Below, in pieces: positions 38,601 through 43,450 of a DNA stretch of 47,804 nt. The stretch is taken from positions 1-47,804 of the forward strand of contig CAIWFH010000137.1 in assembly GCA_903911925.1 (NCBI GenBank). The letters are read 5' to 3'. Made by a program: the position numbers and the translations under genes. The notes below the pieces were generated by a model that saw only the letters and a list, made by a program, of their open reading frames with translations, was not told the DNA's origin and did no database searches. The stretch's first letter is position 1, and the number at the start of each line of letters is the position of its first letter. The DNA is from an uncultured Acidobacteriaceae bacterium. GTDB lineage: Bacteria > Acidobacteriota > Terriglobia > Terriglobales > Acidobacteriaceae.

Positions 38601-38757
38601 ACTGACGAAAGGCACCCTGGCAAGCGGTGCGGCCAGCTACTCCACGACCAAGCTGGCAGTGGGCAAGCACCTCATAATCGTCAATTACAGCGGCGACGGC
38701 AACTATGCCACTGCAACCTCGCCTGGCGTCACCGTTACCGTTGGCAAAGGCAACTGA
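32632..38757 (+). CDS. giant secreted Kelch-propeller / Ig repeat protein
   Basis: A 2041-residue protein from ATG 32632 (ATG 32668 is equally possible; both lack a strong Shine-Dalgarno). Signal segment LYCCLLLAFAAIVHAQ lies at about 26-41. Two blocks of six Kelch-type repeats follow (about 45-515 and 793-1280), each with WxWMGGS, GVYGTxG, GGR, W-x-D-x-x-GNLWLFGG and NDLWEF elements. Between them sit a chitobiase/hexosaminidase C-terminal-like domain (about 518-600, YSSPQTVTISD..FYTTDGSTPT) and Ig-like domains. The C-terminal 750 residues are Ig domains alternating with QTITF/YGxxP modules like those ending the other giant protein. Likely a surface or extracellular adhesin. No sorting signal seen. 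Confidence 0.88.
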   Translation: MFALLSGSQDRTMPGTGASARKPRLYCCLLLAFAAIVHAQTGAGEWTWMGGSKVGQQPGVYGTQGTPAATNISGARQGAARWVDGNGNFWLFGGNGFDSAGTLGYLNDLWEFSPSSNQWTWIAGSSTANSTGVYGEQGTPAAGNVPGGRTLAASWMDGSGQLWLFGGSSPRPAGGTTEFNDLWVFNPSTSLWAWMGGSNTYNGVSVTFSTVNGQVGVYGTQGTSAAGNTPGSRSSASVWNDEAGHLWLFGGSGFDSIGNTGYLNDLWELNLATGQWTWITGSKTLLCGEPCTVAGVYGTLGVAAAANTPGGRYGAVTWTDSSGNLWLSAGYGSAHATDVSFLDDLWEFNLATREWTWVDGAGVPVATPPSSAGIFGTQGVFSTLYLPSPRYAAASWIDETGNPWVFGGDEIRFQALNDLWQYDLPTSQWAWMGGSSALYCDYQSIYVHFCAPGIYGTEGTASAKNVPGGRTGAASWTDTNGNLWLFGGVGFDSDPGNNVNEWVFLNDLWVYQPPKRPALPTFNPPPGTYSSPQTVTISDVTPGATMFYTTDGSTPTASSPVYSGVVSVSHTGTIQAMATAPGYNSGAVSSASYVITWPTITTLTASANPFVYGQAGTTLVVNVTSSGGIPPDGAFVQVIQGTKVLASGGLVNGTAIIPMDWFPGSYSITAKYVGSTNFLPSTSPPIVFTSDAATTTTALTSSANPQPFGQSVTFTATVTPQFSGGFAPPGTVTFYNGTTPLAAVSQQSGPFTLTTAAGLLQGTNPITAVYSANNLYLQSTSNAIQQVTTPEVTAGFQWTWMGGSNAYSYAAEPGVYDTLGVPNILNIPAGGRSNAATRTDLNGNLWLFGGGISYYEKNDFWEFTPSTNMWTWMGGTPEITCQPVPGKPDTCTYGAPGVYGSIGNPAPGLYPGNRQGAVSWTDASGNFWLFGGEGYGKALTSAGDGLLNDLWQYNPSTGFWMWMSGGEWPGQIGVYGAQGKPATGNVPGGRTNASGWIDSQGHFWLFGGRGRDVIGQGGVLGLFLNDLWEFDPSTSEWTWISGLSALKCAPDPNAPGVCGYYAPATYGTRGKFAASNTPGDRNWSTSWTDANGHFWLFGGVGYQVAPAGTSDNCCYLNELWEFDPAIKQWAWMGGSTTPPLSGVAAGNYGTFGVPDTANTPGGRYNAAGWTDKSGNLWLFGGHGFDPNGNQGFFNDLWEFNPANLQWVWMGGSSTLSCPLGNWWSSYGVYGTLDVPDPANTPGGRAAPATWVDKSGNFWLFAGIGYDPTGMGVPNDLWMYQPYSGSAQTAAPKVAITSPAANTVYGQAITLTAAVTSNSGPPPDGESVTFFSGTTNAGSGILSRGTASLTTTTLAAGADPVVAVYGGDPNFARAISATVTQKVAVAPSSTSLAIDPAVVASSFGFVTFSGWVTGEYGGAPTGTVTIMIGSTRKWSGNLETGQFAGRYGLNIDSPDMPAGAYSMTVAYSGDANFAPSTSPPVEVMVASLPSGLAVYVVPQLQSLTLQQTDNVSVFVSAGNVFVVPTGTVTLTGGSFSARQTLSGGGTTFAVPALMLNGGANILTATYSGDSTYRAASGTATVNVSTVKQSQTITFPALTTPVAYGVTPITLSATASSGLAVTFTVTGPATVTGSKLSVTAAGQVVITANQAGNTDYAAATAATQTISVNPGIANGKLTSSAASLTYGTAVTLTATFTGSAAAKPTGTVTFLNGAISIGASALNASGVATLTIAALPVGTDGVSASFPGDTHYGATASAAVTETVKQATPTVKLTPSATTAAYGTPVTLTATMTGAGAKPTGTVTFLNGTTSLGTGPVALNSSSAASLTVTSLPVGANSIKAGYAGDSNYAAIASTAAAVTVTKGTQTITFTAPATPVTYGAGPMTLAATGGASGLPVIFTTTGPASVNGNTLTITGAGSVAVTANQAGNSNYSAASAVSRTITVNKGTPTAGLQASATSVTSGTQVTFTATLAGPGATTPGGTVTFLDGASTLTKGTLASGAASYSTTKLAVGKHLIIVNYSGDGNYATATSPGVTVTVGKGN

Positions 38758-39022
38758 CGGGTTCAAAAAATCCAGTGTTTTAGCCGACCTTAGGTCGCCG
38801 CATGACCTTCCCGGGTCCATCGTTTCAGATTATGCATGGCGGGCTACCGGACGCTGGCATGATCGTGAAATGCCCGCGCTACTCGAATGAAACATATCCG
38901 ACATATGACCAGGATGAATTGCTCAAAACAGCATTTTGAACTACTCCACTGACGAAGTAAGTCCTTATCCTACGCATAGAAAGCTCTTTGACATCCCAGC
39001 ACAGAGGGCCAAATATGAAATA
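38758..39022. other. intergenic region after the Kelch/Ig gene
   Basis: No gene supported. A small palindrome CGACC-TTA-GGTCG (38785-38797) follows the stop and may be part of a weak terminator. Confidence 0.4.
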
Positions 39023-39052
39023 TGGTCGGGACGGGCAGATTCGAGCTGCCGA
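39023..39052 (-). repeat. partial copy of the tRNA-Pro 3' end
   Basis: Thirty bases match 39190-39219 with one mismatch (TTCGAGCTG for TTCGAACTG). The copy covers the CCA, acceptor 3' strand and most of the T arm of the tRNA-Pro gene and lies 167 bp beyond its 3' end in the same orientation. Such tRNA 3'-end duplicates are typical remnants of attachment sites of integrative elements. Confidence 0.7.
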
Positions 39053-39126
39053 ATGGCTCGTCTTTGCCTCGCGCCCCTCGCAGACGTGACTGGGGACCTT
39101 CGCGCGGCGAAGGTCTGGTTGGGGTA

Positions 39127-39165
39127 CTCGGCGTCGGCAGTTCCTTTACGGACTGCCGACGCGAG
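39127..39165. other. strong hairpin next to the tRNA gene
   Basis: GCGTCGGCAGT (39131-39141) pairs perfectly with ACTGCCGACGC (39152-39162); CTC/GAG outside extends it with a bulge. The arm contains GTCGGCAGTTC, also present in the T arm of the tRNA. No T run follows on either strand. It could be a terminator, a processing signal or a remnant of a mobile sequence. Confidence 0.6.
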
Positions 39166-39189
39166 CTGAATTGATTGAGCGAAATTGAA

Positions 39190-39266
39190 TGGTCGGGACG
39201 GGCAGATTCGAACTGCCGACCCCTCGCACCCCAAGCGAGTGCTCTACCAGGCTGAGCCACGTCCCG
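39190..39266 (-). tRNA. tRNA-Pro (anticodon GGG)
   Basis: The minus strand folds as a full 77-nt cloverleaf with encoded CCA: acceptor CGGGACG / CGTCCCG with discriminator A, D stem GCTC/GAGC, anticodon stem CTCGC/GCGAG with loop TTGGGGT (anticodon GGG at 39232-39230), variable loop GGGTC, and T stem GGCAG/CTGCC with loop TTCGAAT. The C1-G72 pair is typical of bacterial tRNA-Pro. It reads CCC/CCU proline codons, which occur in the proline-rich genes at the left end. Confidence 0.95.
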
Positions 39267-39275
39267 ACACAATGC

Positions 39276-39298
39276 AGCCGGCTCGGTGGGAGCCGGCT
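39276..39298. terminator. perfect 9-bp hairpin between yggX homologue and tRNA
   Basis: AGCCGGCTC (39276-39284), loop GGTGG, GAGCCGGCT (39290-39298). It lies downstream of the YggX-like gene and just upstream of the tRNA on the same strand. There is no T run, so termination is only suggested; a processing role before the tRNA is also possible. Confidence 0.45.
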
Positions 39299-39401
39299 AC
39301 TGGGGTCCAAATTAGTTTACACCAGCCGAGCCTGCTGCGTGTGGCGAGGCTGGAAATTGGCGATAATACGGCGCCGGATGGCCGCAACTCATCGTATTCC
39401 T

Positions 39402-39674
39402 TCAGTGGGCGGGCGGAACGAAATCCGAGGGCAGGGCCGAACCGGCGCCAAAGAAGAACTCTTCCATCTGCTGGACCAGGAACTCCTGCGCCTGCGGGGT
39501 CCAGGGCTGAAGCCGGTACTCGTTGAGCAGCATTTTCTGCCGGTCTACCCACTCGCCCCAGGCAGTTTTCGAGACGTTTTTGAATATCTTCTGACCGAAC
39601 TCAGAATCGAAGGGGGGCTCATCGAGGCCCTCCATCTCCTTCTTGTAGCGAACGCAAAAAACCATATGTGCCAT
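39402..39674 (-). CDS. yggX: YggX-family Fe(II)-trafficking / oxidative damage protection protein
   Basis: A 90-residue protein of the usual family length. The conserved N-terminal VFCVRYKKEMEGL (with the family Cys), GQKIFKNVSKTAWGEWVDRQKMLLNEYRL and the C-terminal EFLVQQMEEFFFG follow the YggX pattern closely. In enterobacteria the protein protects iron-sulfur clusters and is linked to Fe(II) handling; that is family knowledge. Start may be M1 or M4. It stands alone, divergent from the hydrolase gene, with a 276-bp shared upstream region. Confidence 0.92.
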   Translation of the reverse strand: MAHMVFCVRYKKEMEGLDEPPFDSEFGQKIFKNVSKTAWGEWVDRQKMLLNEYRLQPWTPQAQEFLVQQMEEFFFGAGSALPSDFVPPAH

Positions 39675-39950
39675 GAATCAAGCTCCTGAGTTCATTGTAT
39701 TGGATGGAGTGGAAGGTGGGCTGCTGCCTGCGCCAATCAGCGCTGGGCGAATTCTTCGGCGCCGAATCTTGCCCTCTGCTTTGAGTGTACCAACCGCAAA
39801 GAATTGAAAACAAGACTGTTTTTCGAGGCTGCAATCGTGTGGCTTCAACAGGCTGGAGGACGAACGCGCCTGGGAAGGCGCGCTGCTTGAAGCGCGGCAT
39901 GGCTGCTTTTCGCCGTTCCCTTCCACATTCCGAAACCATCGGAGGAATCC

Positions 39951-40886
39951 ATGAATTCGCAGGAGAAGAGGGCGGCAAAAGCGCCGCAGAATATTTCTTT
40001 CGCAGATGAAAAGGCCTATAAAGTCGGAACGGCCGGGATCAACATCGCCTACCAGCGTCTCGGGAAATCGGATGCGCCTGTTGTGCTGCTGATTATGGGA
40101 ATCGCCGCGCAATCGATTCATTGGCCAGACGAGTTTTGCCAGGCACTCGTGAACCGCGGCCTGCAGGTTATCCGCTTTGACAATCGCGACAGCGGGCTCT
40201 CGACACATTTTGCGGATGCTCCCTCTCCGAACTTGCCGGCGGTTCTGGCTGGCGACCTGTCGTCCGTGTCCTACACCCTGTCTGACATGGCTGCCGATGC
40301 GGCAGGTTTGCTGGATGCGCTGGGCATCGGCAAAGCGCATCTCGTGGGAGCATCGATGGGCGGCGCGATTGCGCAATCCGTGGCGATCAAGCATCCGCAC
40401 ACCGTTCTTTCGCTCACCTCGATGATGTCCACAACCGGGAACATGGCGGTTGGGCAGGCTTCGCCGGAAGTGCTTCGGGAATTGTTCGGTGGACCGACCG
40501 CAGTTACCCGCGGCGAGGTGATTGAGCAGAGGGTTCGAGCTTCCCGCCTGGTCGGATCGCCGGCATATCCGGCGAATGAAGATGAAGTCGCCGCGAAAGC
40601 AGGCCGGGCCTACGACCGGTCGAACGATCCCATCGGCATCGCCCGCCAGGCAATCGCGTCAGTCGCATCCGGTGATCGCACCGAACGCCTTCGAACTCTC
40701 AAGGTCCCGACTCTCGTGATCCACGGCCTCGCGGACCGCATGTGCGACGTCAGCGGCGGCCGGGCGACGGCAGAAGCCATTCCTGGCGCAGAACTCGTCC
40801 TGATCGAGGGAATGGGACATGATCTGCCACCCGGCTTGCGATCCCAACTGGCAGAGCGCATCGCCGAGTTTGCAATGCGCGTGTAG
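39951..40886 (+). CDS. alpha/beta hydrolase (esterase-like)
   Basis: A 311-residue protein with GGAGGA a few bases before ATG. An alpha/beta-hydrolase fold with all three catalytic elements: the nucleophile elbow GASMGG, the Asp in HGLADRMCD and the His in EGMGHDLP. The oxyanion region reads LLIMGIAAQSIHW, and FDNRDSGLST is typical of the subfamily that includes aclacinomycin methylesterase RdmC-like enzymes. No signal peptide, so cytosolic. The substrate cannot be told. The N-terminal 25 residues are polar and may be an extension. Confidence 0.88.
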   Translation: MNSQEKRAAKAPQNISFADEKAYKVGTAGINIAYQRLGKSDAPVVLLIMGIAAQSIHWPDEFCQALVNRGLQVIRFDNRDSGLSTHFADAPSPNLPAVLAGDLSSVSYTLSDMAADAAGLLDALGIGKAHLVGASMGGAIAQSVAIKHPHTVLSLTSMMSTTGNMAVGQASPEVLRELFGGPTAVTRGEVIEQRVRASRLVGSPAYPANEDEVAAKAGRAYDRSNDPIGIARQAIASVASGDRTERLRTLKVPTLVIHGLADRMCDVSGGRATAEAIPGAELVLIEGMGHDLPPGLRSQLAERIAEFAMRV

Positions 40887-40993
40887 GGCGCGTTGGCTCA
40901 GTGGCTTTTCGCGCCAACTGATTTTCGCCTCCGGTTTGCAGTCGAATCACCATGCCCAGCCCAGGCTGAAGTTGACGGAGGAAGCAGGGAGGC

Positions 40994-41707
40994 TTGTGCA
41001 GTTGCGACTCCGGCGCTTTATTCTGTGCTGGTAAGTGCGGCCGATTTGCCCGTCGATCAACGCAGCAGGTTCTCGCCGACTGGTTTGGCGTTGAGCTGGA
41101 AGACATGCCGTGGTTTGCGTCCAGCCATAACGCGGCTCCGCAAAGCGTGCAGCCGGTGGTGCGCCTGGGCCGGGACTCCGGCAAAAGGGAGTTTGCGCTG
41201 CTTCGCTGGGGGCTGGTGCCCTTCTGGGCCAAAGAGGCCAAGCCGGCTTACTCCACCATCAACGCCCGCGCCGAAGAAGTGGCGCAGAAGCCCGCCTTCC
41301 GCGAGGCGTTGAAGAAGCGGCGCTGCCTGGTCCCGGCCGATGCGTTCTACGAGTGGCAGCGGCTGGATGCCAAAACCAAACGTCCATTCGCCATCGCCCT
41401 GAAGAGCGGCGAGCCTTATGCTCTCGCCGGCCTGTGGGAGAGTTGGAAGCCTAAAGAGGGCGAGGCGCTGGAGACCTTTACCATTCTCACAACCGATCCG
41501 AATGAGTTGATGGAGCCGATCCACAACCGGATGCCGGTGATTCTGGAGCCCCAGGACTATGACCGCTGGCTTGAGCCGGGCGATCCGGCGCGGCCGCCGC
41601 TCGATCTGCTTCGGCCCTTCGCGGCAGAGAAGATGCGGGCCTGGCCGGTCAGCGAGCGGGTAGGAAACGTGCGCAATAACGATGCGGAGTTGCTTGAGCA
41701 ACTCTGA
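40994..41707 (+). CDS. SRAP/HMCES-family abasic-site protein with displaced start
   Basis: Family members (YedK/HMCES) begin MCGRF; the Cys at position 2, exposed after Met removal, forms a thiazolidine bond with abasic DNA. Here the frame reads K-CGRF, with AAG (41033-41035) where ATG is expected. From that codon the length would be 224 residues, the usual size. The nearest in-frame start upstream is TTG 40994, giving MCSCDSG..K-CGRF with the catalytic Cys at residue 15. The rest looks intact: NAAPQ, NARAEEV, CLVPADAFYEW with the active Glu, and PIHNRMPVIL with the active His. Either inactive, initiated unusually, or a one-base sequencing error. Confidence 0.82.
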   Translation: MCSCDSGALFCAGKCGRFARRSTQQVLADWFGVELEDMPWFASSHNAAPQSVQPVVRLGRDSGKREFALLRWGLVPFWAKEAKPAYSTINARAEEVAQKPAFREALKKRRCLVPADAFYEWQRLDAKTKRPFAIALKSGEPYALAGLWESWKPKEGEALETFTILTTDPNELMEPIHNRMPVILEPQDYDRWLEPGDPARPPLDLLRPFAAEKMRAWPVSERVGNVRNNDAELLEQL

Positions 41708-41799
41708 CCGTACCCCGCACGGGGATAAGCACACAATGCTCTTGGCGCTCTTCTACCGCTATTTTTCCCGCGGAGCAGCCAGCACGCCAAGGAGTTCCC

Positions 41800-42156
41800 A
41801 TGCTCGATCAGAATCCGTACGGTCTTTCTGACAACAACGCCGGCGGCATCGCCTACCTGACGATTGTTCCGGCAATCGCTTTCTTGATCGTTGAGCCTTT
41901 CAAAAGGAATTCCTTCATCCGCTTCCACGCCTGGCAATCGATTTTCTTCTTTGTCGCCTGGGCAGTCATCGATATTCTCGTCGGCGTGGTGCAGAATCTC
42001 GTTCCTTCAGCAATCGTGCTGACATTGACTCTTCTGCAGTTGGTGCGGCTGGCCATGTTCGTGGTGTGGCTTATGGCGCTGGTCAGCGCCGTGAACGGCA
42101 AGCGCATGAAGCTGCCGCTGATCGGCGCCCTTGCTGAGACACAGGCCAACCGATAG
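41800..42156 (+). CDS. small membrane protein, DUF4870/Tic20-like
   Basis: A 118-residue protein with three or four hydrophobic segments (about 15-32, 42-65, 70-90, 92-105) and the pattern GGIAYLTIVPAIAFLIVEPF, then FIRFHAWQSIFF, typical of the small DUF4870 membrane family. GGAG lies just before the ATG. Function unknown in the family. It is a single gene between the SRAP gene and the converging glycosidase gene. Confidence 0.8.
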   Translation: MLDQNPYGLSDNNAGGIAYLTIVPAIAFLIVEPFKRNSFIRFHAWQSIFFFVAWAVIDILVGVVQNLVPSAIVLTLTLLQLVRLAMFVVWLMALVSAVNGKRMKLPLIGALAETQANR

Positions 42157-42189
42157 AAGGATTCCCGATGGGTCGCGCGCCAGTTATGC

Positions 42190-43398
42190 TTACGGTTTCC
42201 ACTTCATGTAGTCGAGGAGCCATTGCCAGGTTGTATCCAAATCCAACGAGGCTGGCGGAGGCGGCAGGGTCGCTGTGGGAAGAGTGACGGTTTTTCCCTT
42301 GTAAGCCGCGATCAGTTGCTTGTAGGTCTTGCCTTGTTCCTTGATGACTCCAGCGTTGGTGAAGAGCCCGAGCGAGTATTCCACCGCATTGAAGTCGGTG
42401 AATTTGGGATTGAGGTCGTGACTGTCCCAATAGGTGAACCAGCAGACGCCAGCATCGATGGCGGACATTGTGGCAGCTTCAAGCCAGGCCGCCTGCTGTG
42501 TTTCCGGCATGGAGACGATGCAGGTGTTGTACTCCCCGGCCCACACTGGTTTTTGCAGGTTCCCCGCATACGACCGGATAAGGGCGGCGGATGCGGATAG
42601 CAGTTGCGTGCTGGGAGGGTCCATGGGGCCGCCGTAGTTAAGCGAACCGAGCCAGTAGGGATAACAATGCATAACCGGCAGAAGGTTTTCCGTTAGAGCC
42701 TTGGGAGAAAAGGTGTGGTAGCAATACCAGGAGGCTGAGATTCCGTTGACGTGTGTCCCGCCGGGGCAGGCGGAATTCATCAAGGCCATCATCTTTGCCA
42801 TCCAGGCATCGCCCGTTGCCAGCGGGGCGGACCAGCAAGTATCGACCTCGTTGCCAAAATCGAATCCGATGATATTGTTGTGCGCGTTGATCAAGGCAGC
42901 GAGCTTCTTGATGTAGAGCGCCTGAGCGTTCCAGAAGCCGTTATCCGTATAGAACGCCGGGTCAGCCTCGTTGAAGACCGGCAGGAAGTAGTGGCCGCTG
43001 AGTTGGCCGGTGAAGACGGGAATGACAGCGTCAAGGCCGCGGGTTCCCATTTCTGTGAGCAGTTGGCTCAGCAAGTCGAGGGCGGCGGTGCTGAAGGATG
43101 CGGCTCCAGTTTGAAAGACGGGCCAGATGGGGAAGATCCGCATGTGATCCACACCCACGCTGGCGATGGCATCGAGGTCCTGTTTGATTGAGTCGAGGTT
43201 CCAGTTTTGCCACGAGTACCACCAGTCCTGCGACGGGGTGTAATTGACGCCGAAACGATGATGGGCGAAATCGCGGTTTGGCTGTACAGGAGGAATCACA
43301 GGGGGAGGGGTTATGGCCGGGCTGGAGCCTTGGCATGCAGACAGCGACAAGGAGGCAGCAGCACAGGCGGCATTGGCGATGAACTCCCGTCTCTTCAT
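42190..43398 (-). CDS. GH-A clan glycoside hydrolase, probable lipoprotein (GH5-like)
   Basis: A 402-residue protein. The N-terminus has a twin-Arg pair and lipobox (MKRREFIANA..LSAC, Cys22), pointing to an exported lipoprotein. A TIM-barrel glycosidase of clan GH-A follows: HMRIFPIWPVF on an early strand, the acid/base Glu184 in GFDFGNEVD and the nucleophile Glu289 in PVWAGEYN, with aromatic substrate-site residues (YHTF, HCYPYW, WFTYWDSHD). It probably acts on a beta-mannan or beta-glucan type polysaccharide; the exact substrate cannot be read. It is a single gene with a 52-bp gap to the RNase R gene upstream on the same strand. Confidence 0.85.
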   Translation of the reverse strand: MKRREFIANAACAAASLSLSACQGSSPAITPPPVIPPVQPNRDFAHHRFGVNYTPSQDWWYSWQNWNLDSIKQDLDAIASVGVDHMRIFPIWPVFQTGAASFSTAALDLLSQLLTEMGTRGLDAVIPVFTGQLSGHYFLPVFNEADPAFYTDNGFWNAQALYIKKLAALINAHNNIIGFDFGNEVDTCWSAPLATGDAWMAKMMALMNSACPGGTHVNGISASWYCYHTFSPKALTENLLPVMHCYPYWLGSLNYGGPMDPPSTQLLSASAALIRSYAGNLQKPVWAGEYNTCIVSMPETQQAAWLEAATMSAIDAGVCWFTYWDSHDLNPKFTDFNAVEYSLGLFTNAGVIKEQGKTYKQLIAAYKGKTVTLPTATLPPPPASLDLDTTWQWLLDYMKWKP

Positions 43399-43450
43399 TT
43401 ACGGCACCTGCGCATCAGTTCGAGGAAGTTAGCAACCATTTTACATTGCT

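Noticed and set aside
39023..39052. Second tRNA gene
   Set aside because: Only the T arm and acceptor 3' strand are present; no anticodon or D arm upstream of it.
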